This document shows, piece after piece, positions 40,741-48,577 of a stretch of 64,000 nucleotides of DNA. The position numbers were made by a program, and so were the translations under genes. Under the pieces are notes generated by a model. That model made no database searches. It was not told the origin of the DNA and saw only the letters and a list, made by a program, of their open reading frames with translations. Within the stretch, counting starts at the first letter, position 1; each line of letters begins with the position of its first letter. Source of the stretch: Lentzea aerocolonigenes (GTDB lineage Bacteria; Actinomycetota; Actinomycetes; Mycobacteriales; Pseudonocardiaceae); contig NZ_BBOJ01000009.1 of the NCBI RefSeq assembly GCF_000974445.1, positions 1-64,000 of the forward strand, read 5' to 3'.

Positions 40741-41902
40741 CGTCGTCGTGGTCGGCATCGGGGCCGACGGGTGGGACGGGCTGTCGCCGGCCGCGCAAGC
40801 CGCGATCCGGTCCGCGCGGGTGTTGATGGGGAGCACGCGGCAGCTGGATCTGGTCCCGAGGGAGCTCGGGCGGGCCGGCGGGTCGTCGGCGCCGGGTGAC
40901 CAGGAACGCGTGGCCTGGCCGTCGCCGCTGGTCCCGGCGCTGCCCGCGCTGTTCGAGAAGTACCGGGACGTCTGCGTGCTGGCGTCCGGCGATCCCATGT
41001 TCCACGGCATCGGCACCACCCTGGTCCGGTTGCTGGGCTCCCGTGTTTCCGTCATCCCGCACCCGTCGTCGGTGTCGCTGGCCTGTGCGCGGCTCGGGTG
41101 GGCGTTGAACGAGGTCGAGGTCGTGTCGCTCGTCGGGCGGTCGCCTGACCTGCTGCGACCCGCGTTGACGCCGGGGCGTCGGGTGCTCGTGCTGGGCGGT
41201 GACCCGGCTGCGGTCGCCGCTCTGGCGAGGCCGGTCACCGTGCTGGAGCAGCTGGGTGGGCCCGCCGAACGGGTGTACGAGTGGTCCGGGCAGGACGCGG
41301 ACCCGTTGTGCGTCGTTGCCCTGGAGCCCACCGGCGACGCATACTCCCGCGTGCCGGGTTTGCCGGACGACGCTTACGAGACCGATGGTCAGTTGACGAA
41401 GCGCGAGGTGCGGGCGATTTCGCTGTCGAGATTGGCGCCGCTGCCGGGGCAGCTGCTGTGGGACGTGGGAGCCGGGTCGGGCTCCATCGCGATCGAGTGG
41501 GCGCGGACGCATCCGACGTGCCGGGCGATCGCCGTTGAGCAGTCCGCCGAACGTGCCGAGCGGATCGTGCGCAACGCGGCGTCTTTGGGCGTGCCGGGTG
41601 TGGACGTCCACATCGGACGCGCGCCGGAAGCGTTGCAGGGGCTGGAGAAGCCCGACGCGATCTTCATCGGTGGCGGGCTGACCGTGCCGGGTGTGGTGCA
41701 GGCGTGCTGGGACGCGCTGGCCTCCGGCGGGCGGCTGGTCGTGAACGCCGTGACGCTGGAGTCCGAGGCCGTGGTGGCGCAGTGGTACGCGCGGCTCGGC
41801 GGCGACCTGGTCCGGATCGCGGTCAACCGCGGGTCGGCGGTCGGCGGGTTCACCGGCTGGCGCCCGCACATGCCCGTGACGACGTGGAGCGTGCTCAAGT
41901 GA
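40721..41902 (+). CDS. cobL: precorrin-6Y C5,15-methyltransferase (decarboxylating)
   Basis: A 393-residue CobL (CbiE-CbiT fusion). The N-terminal half is a tetrapyrrole methylase (VVVGIGADGWDGLSPAAQAA, CVLASGDPMFHGIG, LVGRSPDLLRPAL). The C-terminal half is the CbiT-like decarboxylating part with the SAM loop LLWDVGAGSGSIAIEWAR and AIAVEQSAERAERI. It methylates C5 and C15 of precorrin-6B and removes the acetate carboxyl at C12, giving precorrin-8. It starts with GTG and is coupled to cobM through a GTGA overlap. Confidence 0.94.
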   Translation: MSPAPSDVVVVGIGADGWDGLSPAAQAAIRSARVLMGSTRQLDLVPRELGRAGGSSAPGDQERVAWPSPLVPALPALFEKYRDVCVLASGDPMFHGIGTTLVRLLGSRVSVIPHPSSVSLACARLGWALNEVEVVSLVGRSPDLLRPALTPGRRVLVLGGDPAAVAALARPVTVLEQLGGPAERVYEWSGQDADPLCVVALEPTGDAYSRVPGLPDDAYETDGQLTKREVRAISLSRLAPLPGQLLWDVGAGSGSIAIEWARTHPTCRAIAVEQSAERAERIVRNAASLGVPGVDVHIGRAPEALQGLEKPDAIFIGGGLTVPGVVQACWDALASGGRLVVNAVTLESEAVVAQWYARLGGDLVRIAVNRGSAVGGFTGWRPHMPVTTWSVLK

Positions 41903-42639
41903 CCGTGCACTTCATCGGGGCGGGCCCCGGTGCCGCCGACCTGATCACGGTGCGGGGCCGCTCGTTGATCGAGTCGTCGCCGGTGTGCCTGTACGCGGGC
42001 GCGTTGGTGCCCGTCGAACTGCTGGACTTCTGCCCGGACGGCGCGCGTCTCGTCGACACGGCGTCGCTGACGCTGGACGAGATCGTCGCCGAGCTGGCCG
42101 AGGCCTCGTCGCGGGGCCTGGACGTGGCTCGGCTGCACTCCGGGGATCCCGCGGTGTTCAGCGCGATGGCCGAGCAGATGCGGCGGCTGGACGCGCTGGG
42201 AATCGAGTACGACGTCACGCCCGGCGTGCCCGCCTTCGCGGCCGCGGCGGCGTCGTTGCAGCGCGAGCTGACGGTGCCCGGTGTCGGGCAGACCGTGATC
42301 CTCACGCGGACCTCGCAGCGCGCCACGCCGATGCCTCCCGGCGAGGACCTGGACACGTTGGGGCGCAGTCACGCGACCCTCGTGCTGCACCTCGCGGTGC
42401 GGCGGATCGCCGACGTGGTCGCGGAGCTGGTGCCGAACTACGGCGCGGACTGCCCGGTCGCCGTGGTGGCGTACGCGTCCCGGGCCGACGAGATCGTGCT
42501 GCGGGGGACGTTGGACGACATCGCCGCGCAGGTGGCCGCGGCCGGGATCAAGCGGACCGCGGTGATCATCGTGGGGCGGACGCTGGGGGCGACGCAGTTC
42601 CCGGACAGCCACCTGTACTCGCCGACGCGCGTTCGATGA
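41899..42639 (+). CDS. cobM: precorrin-4 C11-methyltransferase
   Basis: A 246-residue tetrapyrrole methylase from the GTG at 41899. Key segments are VHFIGAGPGAADLITVRGRS, VARLHSGDPAVFSAMAEQM, GVPAFAAAAASLQREL and VILTRTSQRATPMPPGEDL, the last being typical of CobM/CbiF. It adds a methyl group from SAM to C11 of precorrin-4. GTGA overlap with cobL and ATGA overlap with cobK show tight coupling. Confidence 0.94.
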   Translation: MTVHFIGAGPGAADLITVRGRSLIESSPVCLYAGALVPVELLDFCPDGARLVDTASLTLDEIVAELAEASSRGLDVARLHSGDPAVFSAMAEQMRRLDALGIEYDVTPGVPAFAAAAASLQRELTVPGVGQTVILTRTSQRATPMPPGEDLDTLGRSHATLVLHLAVRRIADVVAELVPNYGADCPVAVVAYASRADEIVLRGTLDDIAAQVAAAGIKRTAVIIVGRTLGATQFPDSHLYSPTRVR

Positions 42640-43406
42640 TCCTGATCCTCGGGGGCACGGGAGAGGCGCGGGAACTCGCGTCGCGCGTGACGGGGATGTT
42701 GTCGGCGGGGGACGGGAAAGGCGCGTCCGGGGTGGGTCCGGCGGGTGCGCTCCGGCTGCCTCGCGGCCCGGTCGTCTCGTCCCTGGCGGGTCGGGTGAGC
42801 AATCCCGCTCTTCCGGTCGGCGACGTCCGGATCGGCGGCTTCGGAGGGGTCGACGGGCTCGCCGAGTGGTTGCGGGACAACGACATCCACGCAGTGATCG
42901 ACGCCACCCACCCGTTCGCGCGGCAGATCACCTCGAACGCCTTCGAGGCTTGCCAACGGGTCGGTGTGCCGTTCCTGATCCTGCGTCGGCCTGGCTTCAC
43001 CCCTCAACCAGGCTGGTTCTGGGTGGACAGCGTCGCCGAGGCCGCGCGGAACCTGCCCGGCGAGAGGGTCTTCCTCACCACCGGGCGGCAGGACCTCGCG
43101 GAGTTCGCCGACTGCCCGCAGTGGTTCCTGGCGCGCATGGTCGAACCGCCGGAACCACCAATGCCGCACCGGATCGAGGTGCTGCTGTCGCGCGGACCGT
43201 TCACTGTGGACGGTGAGCTGGAGCTGATGCGCTCGCACCGGATCGACGTGCTCGTCACCAAGGACAGCGGTGGCTCGATGACCTCGGCCAAGCTCGAAGC
43301 CGCGCGTCAGCTCGGGATCCCGGTCGTGATCGTGCGACGGCCACCGCTACCGCCCGCCCAGGTGGTCCACACGGTGGAGGGCGCGCTCGGCTGGTTGGGC
43401 CGCTGA
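42636..43406 (+). CDS. cobK: precorrin-6A reductase
   Basis: A 256-residue CobK/CbiJ. The N-terminal loop ILILGGTGEARELASRV, the segment HAVIDATHPFARQITSNAFE and the late segment DVLVTKDSGGSMTSAKLEAA are the family hallmarks. It reduces the macrocycle of precorrin-6A with NADPH to give precorrin-6B, the substrate of CobL. A Gly/Ala-rich stretch (residues about 22-50) is longer than usual. Its last 60 bp overlap the 3' end of the converging SARP gene. Confidence 0.93.
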   Translation: MILILGGTGEARELASRVTGMLSAGDGKGASGVGPAGALRLPRGPVVSSLAGRVSNPALPVGDVRIGGFGGVDGLAEWLRDNDIHAVIDATHPFARQITSNAFEACQRVGVPFLILRRPGFTPQPGWFWVDSVAEAARNLPGERVFLTTGRQDLAEFADCPQWFLARMVEPPEPPMPHRIEVLLSRGPFTVDGELELMRSHRIDVLVTKDSGGSMTSAKLEAARQLGIPVVIVRRPPLPPAQVVHTVEGALGWLGR

Positions 43407-46160
43407 GGAGTCGAGGTCGTCGAGCTGCCGCTGGACGCGGGCGACATCGTTGTCGCGGCCCTGTTGCCGGTACAGCTCCAGCGCTTCCCGCCACACCGTG
43501 CGGGCCTGCGCCACCTCACCGAGGGCGACGTGGGGATGGCCGAGGTTGTCGAGGGTGTCGGCGGCTTCGGTGGTGTTGCCGCCCGTGCGGTAGCGGGCCA
43601 GTGCTTCCCGGTAGTGGTCGACGGCTTCGCGGTGGTCGCCGGTGTGGTAGGCGATGAACCCCAAGCTGTCCAGGTCGTCCGCCTCGCCGTCGTGGTCCTG
43701 TCGGCGCCGGTGCAGCGTGAGGGCTTCCTGGCAATGCACGCGGGCGGTGTCGTAGTCGCCCAGGTGCGCGGCGAGCCAGCCGACCGCGTTGAGCGCGTCG
43801 GCTTCCCACTGCGGCTCGTTCTGGCCGCGGAGAAGTGCCGCGGCACTGATGGCATGTGCCAACGCTTTCCGGTTGTCGCCCTGCTCCTCCCAGGCCCAGG
43901 CGAGGGCGTGGTGCGTCCGGGCCTGCTGGACGGGTACCTGGTGGCGTTCGGCCACGGCGAGGGCGCGGTGCAGGAAGGTGATGGCGTTCTCGTGCTGTCC
44001 GAACTCGGCGTGCGCGTGGCCGAGCTGCCGCAAAGCGTGCGGGAGAGCGGTCGGATCGGGCAGGTGTTCGGCTGCTTCGACCGCGGCCTGCCAGACGGCC
44101 AGGTTGTCATGGCGGTGCCCTCGTCTGATGTGGAACACGGCCAGGGTCGAGGCCACGTTCCACACGGCCTGGTGGCGGTCGTGGGCGGCCGCGATGTGCT
44201 GGGCGGCCAGCAGATGCGGGTGGTGAGCGTCCAGCCAGGCCAGAGCGGCCGCGTGGTCGGGCAGTGCGAGGGGCCGGGTACCGGGAGCGGGTGGGCCGAG
44301 CGGGATCGGTGGGCGGTGGGAGATCAAGCTGTGGGCGGTGTTGGCAGTGTGCAGGTAGAACTCGGCCATCCGCTCGAGCGCTGCTTCCCGTACGGGCTCG
44401 GACAGGCCCTGAGCGGTCGTGGTGGCGTAGGCGCGGACCAGGTCGTGCATCCGGTACCGGCCGTGCGGGTGCCGGTCGAGCAGTGAGTGCTCCTCCAGGG
44501 TGCGGAGGACTTTGCGGGTCTGTGCCTGGGAAAGACCGGTGAGGGCCGCGGCGGCGGGCAGGTCGATGTCCGGGCCGGGGGCGATTCCCAGCAACGCGAA
44601 CGTGACGCGTTGCTCGTCGGTCAGCCGGTGCAGGGACCACGAGAGCACGGCCGGGAGGCTGGCCGTGGGGTCGATGTCGTGGTCGAGCACCGCGAGGCCG
44701 AGGTCGCGCAGTTCGGCGGCGTGTTCCGCGAGTGGGACGGTGGGGTGGGTGGTGGCGTGGCGGGCCGTGATCGCCAGGGCCAGGGGGTGGCGTCCGCACA
44801 GTTCGATCAGGTCGTCGGTCAGACCGGGCTCGGCGTTGATCCGCTGGTCACCGATGCGGGTGGCCAGCAACGAGCGGGCCTCGCCGGGGCTGAGGACGCC
44901 GAGGGACAGGTGACGGGCACCGTGGCGGTCGATCAACGAGGACAGGGTGGTGCGGCCGGTGACCAGCACGGTGCAGGTCGGGCTGCCGGGCAGCAGAGGG
45001 ATCACCTGGTCCGCGGTGGCGGCGTTGTCCAGGACGACGAGGATCTGCTTGCCCGCCACCAGGCTCCGGTACAGCGAGGCCGCCGCGTCCAGGTCCGGCG
45101 GGAGGTGGTCGGCGTCCTGGCCCAGGGCGCTGAGGAACCCGCGCAACGCGTCGGCGGGGTCGGTCGGGCGGCCGGTGGGGCTGAACCCGTGCAGGTCGAC
45201 GAACAACTGGCCGTCGGGAAACCGGTGCAGGTTGCGGTGCGCCCACGTGAGGGCCAGCCACGTCTTGCCGATCCCGCCCGCGCCACCGATCACCGAGATC
45301 ACCACCGTCGCCTGGCCGTTCGTGGAGAGGGCCCGGTCCAGCTCGGCCAGTTCGAGGGCGCGGCCGGTGAACAGCGCGGGAGCGGCCGGAAGTTGGCGCG
45401 GCACGTTCGCGGACTCGGTGAGACCGGGGTCGGCGGCCAGGATCCGCTGGTGGAGCTCGCGCAGAGGCGGCCGGGGATCGACGCCCAGCTCCTCGGCCAG
45501 CCGGGCGCGCAGCCGCTCGTAGTGCTCCAGCGCGTCGGCCTGGCGACCGCTGCGGTACAGGGCGAGGACGAGCTGGGCCGCTACCTGTTCGTCCAGTGGA
45601 TGCGCCTGGGCACGCGTGGTCAGCTCGGGCAGCAACGCGGCGTGCCGGCCTCGGCGCAGCGCCAGGTCGAGGCGGTCGGTGTCGGCGGCGAACCGTTCAC
45701 GCTCCAGTTCCTGGCGCACCGCGGCGATCCACGGCGTGTCCAGACCGGCCAGCGCCTCACCCCGCCACACCTGTGCCGCCTGCTCCAGCAGTTCCGACGC
45801 GTGGGCCTCGTCGACGGCGGCATCGGCGACCAGGTGCCGGAACCGGTGCACGTCCACGCGGTCGGGTTCGACCAGCAGGACGTAGCCTCCGCCGCGCCGT
45901 TCGATCACCACCTCGTCCGCGACGCCGCTGGCGGACAACAGGGAGCGCAGCCGCGACAGGTAGTTGCTCACCAGCTGCCGGGCCCGCCGGGGTGGGCGTT
46001 CTCCCCAGATCCGGTCCACCAGCCCGTCGGTGGAGACCACCTGGTTGGCCTCGATCAGCAGCATCCCCAGCACGTACCGCTGGCGGGCGTGCCCGAGGTC
46101 CACTTCCGTTCCGTCGACCGACACCTCGACCTGACCCAGCACCCGCAGCTCCACCCTCAC
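43347..46160 (-). CDS. SARP-type regulator: OmpR-like HTH, BTAD, NB-ARC and TPR (AfsR-like)
   Basis: The GTG at 46158-46160 is chosen because GGAGGGGG lies upstream and it gives the usual SARP N-terminus (VRVELRVLGQVEVSVDG); the product is 937 residues. Domains in order: winged-helix DNA-binding (1 to about 95), BTAD (about 100-245; DEQVAAQLVLALYRSGRQAD), NB-ARC ATPase (about 265-520, Walker A GGAGGIGKT near residue 298; LVVLDNAATADQVIPLLPG), a winged helix, and TPRs (about 650-920; HHALAWAWEEQGDNRKALAH). AfsR-type proteins activate secondary-metabolism genes when the ATPase/TPR part is switched. A 20-residue peptide gene diverges from it. The C-terminus overlaps cobK. Confidence 0.9.
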   Translation of the reverse strand: MRVELRVLGQVEVSVDGTEVDLGHARQRYVLGMLLIEANQVVSTDGLVDRIWGERPPRRARQLVSNYLSRLRSLLSASGVADEVVIERRGGGYVLLVEPDRVDVHRFRHLVADAAVDEAHASELLEQAAQVWRGEALAGLDTPWIAAVRQELERERFAADTDRLDLALRRGRHAALLPELTTRAQAHPLDEQVAAQLVLALYRSGRQADALEHYERLRARLAEELGVDPRPPLRELHQRILAADPGLTESANVPRQLPAAPALFTGRALELAELDRALSTNGQATVVISVIGGAGGIGKTWLALTWAHRNLHRFPDGQLFVDLHGFSPTGRPTDPADALRGFLSALGQDADHLPPDLDAAASLYRSLVAGKQILVVLDNAATADQVIPLLPGSPTCTVLVTGRTTLSSLIDRHGARHLSLGVLSPGEARSLLATRIGDQRINAEPGLTDDLIELCGRHPLALAITARHATTHPTVPLAEHAAELRDLGLAVLDHDIDPTASLPAVLSWSLHRLTDEQRVTFALLGIAPGPDIDLPAAAALTGLSQAQTRKVLRTLEEHSLLDRHPHGRYRMHDLVRAYATTTAQGLSEPVREAALERMAEFYLHTANTAHSLISHRPPIPLGPPAPGTRPLALPDHAAALAWLDAHHPHLLAAQHIAAAHDRHQAVWNVASTLAVFHIRRGHRHDNLAVWQAAVEAAEHLPDPTALPHALRQLGHAHAEFGQHENAITFLHRALAVAERHQVPVQQARTHHALAWAWEEQGDNRKALAHAISAAALLRGQNEPQWEADALNAVGWLAAHLGDYDTARVHCQEALTLHRRRQDHDGEADDLDSLGFIAYHTGDHREAVDHYREALARYRTGGNTTEAADTLDNLGHPHVALGEVAQARTVWREALELYRQQGRDNDVARVQRQLDDLDSSAAQPAERALHRVDHLGGR

Positions 46161-46331
46161 CCGCGCAGGTCCCCCTCCGATCGCGGCACGGCGCTGCTTA
46201 CGGTTTATGCCCGAAGGACCCTGCACGGCACCACTGAACAGCCGATTCGCAGAACGTTGTGTGACCGGACGAAACCGGGCGTCCACGCTGGCCCTCGCCC
46301 CGGCCGCCGTGACGAACACAAGGAGAAGCGC

Positions 46332-46394
46332 ATGTCAGGTGGACTCAGGCGACTCGCCGGGGGATTCCTGTCCGCCGGAAAGATCATCACCTGA
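46332..46394 (+). CDS. 20-residue peptide divergent from the SARP gene
   Basis: The ATG at 46332 has AAGGAG 6 bases upstream and the frame ends at TGA after 20 codons, followed 32 bp later by a perfect 15-bp hairpin. The peptide MSGGLRRLAGGFLSAGKIIT is cationic in its first half and amphipathic, with no signal-peptide length and no cysteine. It lies 171 bp from the divergent SARP-NB-ARC-TPR gene. TPR regulators in other phyla (RRNPP family) sense short peptides encoded next to them, and Streptomyces AfsR activates a small gene, afsS, close to it. Whether this peptide is a signal, an effector or an AfsS-like product is unknown. The ribosome site and terminator are the support. Confidence 0.5.
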   Translation: MSGGLRRLAGGFLSAGKIIT

Positions 46395-46426
46395 GCCAGG
46401 ACCGCTGACGGCGCTGTTCCGGCAGC

Positions 46427-46461
46427 GACCGCCTTGCCGTCGAGGGGACGGCAAGGCGGTC
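46427..46461. terminator. perfect 15-bp hairpin between peptide gene and STAND gene
   Basis: GACCGCCTTGCCGTC (46427-46441) pairs with GACGGCAAGGCGGTC (46447-46461) across a 5-base loop. It ends the short peptide transcript and the converging gene whose stop is at 46481. No T-run. Confidence 0.75.
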
Positions 46462-46480
46462 ACTGCTGCGTCACGAGTGA

Positions 46481-48577
46481 CTATTCGCCCAGTGCGCAGG
46501 CGATGGCCTGCTCCGGGGTCATCCGCGCCCCCTCCTGAAGGGCGTCGTGGTAGGCCCGTTCACCGAGTGCTTCGCGAGTTCTCGTCCGCCAGTCCTGCCT
46601 CTGGTCGAGCAGGAGGTCGAAACCGAACAGCGGCCGGCCGATCGGCTCCCACATCTTGTCCGCCGCCCCCTGCAGCACGGCCGCCCGAGTCCAGTCGCTC
46701 TCCGTCGCGGCGACCCACGACAGGAGATCCACACCGAACGGGTAGCCCAGCTGGTCCGTCACGTCACGTTTGACGCGGAGGCACTCGCACAGGTGAGTCG
46801 CCGCTTGCCGGGGATCGCCCGCGGTCAGCCACATGATGCCGATCGCGTTCAACGCCCAGGACAAGGCCCAGCGTTCGCCCAGTGACGCACAGATGTTCCG
46901 GCACTCGTCGAGCAGGTCCATGGCACGGCCGGTGTCGCCGGCCATACCGGCGACGAAGATCTGGATCGGATAGATGATCACCGCCGGCGCGGTCCACCGG
47001 TCCGACGCCCGGCGGCGGGCCAGCACGTCGTCGAGGAGCGGGATCGCCTGCGGCGGGTCGCCGGCCACCACACGCGCCCAGCCGAGGTGCTGGGTCGCAT
47101 CGGTCAGGGCGGTGTCGTCGGCCAGCGCCAGGGCGAGGTCCCGGCTTTCCTCCAGCAGAGTCAGACCGCTCTGGTAGTCGCCCTGCAAGCTGGCGATCCA
47201 GCCGTTGATCCACAGTGCTCGGGCGCGTTCCCGGCTGGGTTCCGGGCTGGCCCGCAGGGCCCGGTCGAGCCAGTACCGGCCGTCGCGGACGAACCCGCAC
47301 GCGATCCAGTAGAACCACAGGGCCGCGTTCAGCCGCAGGCCCTCGCGTTCCTGCCCCGGCACCGTCAGACAGTGGTCCAGCGCCGCGAAGAGGTTGGCCC
47401 GCTCTACCCGCAACCGCTCGGCCCACTCGGGCTGGCGCGGGCCGCTCGAGTCCGCGTCGGCCTGCTCGGCCAGGCGCAGGTAGTAGTCGCGGTGCCGGTT
47501 CTGCGGTCCAGCCGTGTCATCGATCTCGGCCAGCCGTTGCCGCCCGTACTGGCGGATGGTCTCCAGGACCCGGTACCGCACCCCGGTAGCGCGCTCCTCC
47601 CGGATCAGCACCGATTTGTCGATCAGTCCCGTCACGGCCTCGAAGACCTCGTCGGGGGCCAGCCCCGGGCCTGCGCACACCTGTTCGGCCGCATCCAGGT
47701 CGAAATCCCCGGCGAACACCGAACACCTGGCCCAGAGCAGCCGTTCCGGCTCCGAGCACAGCTCGAAGCTCCAGTCGACCGTCGTCCACAGGGTGTGATG
47801 GCGCGGCAGGGCCGCGGGAGCTCCACCCTTCAGCAACGCGAACCGGTCTTCCAGCCCGGCCAGCAACTCCTCCACCGACAACACCCGCAGCCGGACCGCG
47901 GCCAGCTCGATCGCCAGCGGCAGTCCGTCCAGCCGCCGGCACAGTCGCGCCACCTCCGGCCTGTTGTCCTCGGTCAGCACGAAACCGGGGGCGGCCGTGG
48001 CCGCCCTGTCCGCGAACAACGCCAGCGCGTCGCACAGGGGCGCCGGCACCGATGCGCCGGGCTCGGTGGAGGGCAGTGACAGCGGTGGGACCGGCCAGCG
48101 GTGTTCACCGGGGACGCCGAGCGGTTCCCTGCTGGTGGCCAGCACGGACAACCCCGGCGCGGCCTTCAGCAACCGGCTCACCAGCCGGCCGCACCCGTCC
48201 AGCACGTGCTCGCAGTTGTCCAGGATCAGCAGCAGGCGCTTGTCCGTCAGGAACGCGGTGAGCACGCTCAACGGATCCCGCCGCGAGTGGTCGCGCAGGC
48301 CCAGCGCGGCGGCGATGGTCTGCTCCACCAGTGCCGGATCGCCGAGCGCGGCCAGTTCCACCAGCCACACCCCGTCGGGAAACCTCCGGCGAACCGCGCG
48401 CCCGACGCGCAGGGCCAACCGGGACTTGCCCACCCCGCCGACCCCCGTCAAGGTCACCAGCCGGGCCGTCGACAGCACGCGCCGCACTTCGGCCGTGTCC
48501 TGCCGTCGACCCACGAAACTCGTCATGTCGGCCGGCAGATTGCCCGCCGCCCGCGTCTGTCCGACGTCAGCGGTCAT
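46481..48577 (-). CDS. NB-ARC-TPR (STAND) protein lacking the C-terminal HTH
   Basis: A 698-residue protein coupled to the upstream LuxR gene by a 1-bp stop/start overlap. NB-ARC part: FVGRRQDTAEVRRVLSTARL, Walker A GVGGVGKS (Lys51), LLLILDNCEHVLDGCGRLVS, LATSREPLGVPGEHRW, GLPLAIELAAVRLRVLSVEE. A TPR-like helical region runs from about residue 380 to the end. It aligns over its whole length with the neighbour at 48577-50919 but stops at MTPEQAIACALGE, just where that protein continues into its LuxR HTH. It therefore cannot bind DNA by itself and may be a partner or decoy of the upstream protein. Confidence 0.85.
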   Translation of the reverse strand: MTADVGQTRAAGNLPADMTSFVGRRQDTAEVRRVLSTARLVTLTGVGGVGKSRLALRVGRAVRRRFPDGVWLVELAALGDPALVEQTIAAALGLRDHSRRDPLSVLTAFLTDKRLLLILDNCEHVLDGCGRLVSRLLKAAPGLSVLATSREPLGVPGEHRWPVPPLSLPSTEPGASVPAPLCDALALFADRAATAAPGFVLTEDNRPEVARLCRRLDGLPLAIELAAVRLRVLSVEELLAGLEDRFALLKGGAPAALPRHHTLWTTVDWSFELCSEPERLLWARCSVFAGDFDLDAAEQVCAGPGLAPDEVFEAVTGLIDKSVLIREERATGVRYRVLETIRQYGRQRLAEIDDTAGPQNRHRDYYLRLAEQADADSSGPRQPEWAERLRVERANLFAALDHCLTVPGQEREGLRLNAALWFYWIACGFVRDGRYWLDRALRASPEPSRERARALWINGWIASLQGDYQSGLTLLEESRDLALALADDTALTDATQHLGWARVVAGDPPQAIPLLDDVLARRRASDRWTAPAVIIYPIQIFVAGMAGDTGRAMDLLDECRNICASLGERWALSWALNAIGIMWLTAGDPRQAATHLCECLRVKRDVTDQLGYPFGVDLLSWVAATESDWTRAAVLQGAADKMWEPIGRPLFGFDLLLDQRQDWRTRTREALGERAYHDALQEGARMTPEQAIACALGE

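Noticed and set aside
44487..46394. 635-residue open frame on the plus strand running into the 20-residue peptide
   Set aside because: It is antisense to the SARP gene for most of its length. Only the final 20 codons, which have their own ribosome site, are kept as a candidate gene.
46320..46394. The 20-residue peptide as a lasso or lanthipeptide precursor
   Set aside because: It has no Cys, only one Ser-rich patch, no leader peptide, and no maturation enzyme gene nearby.
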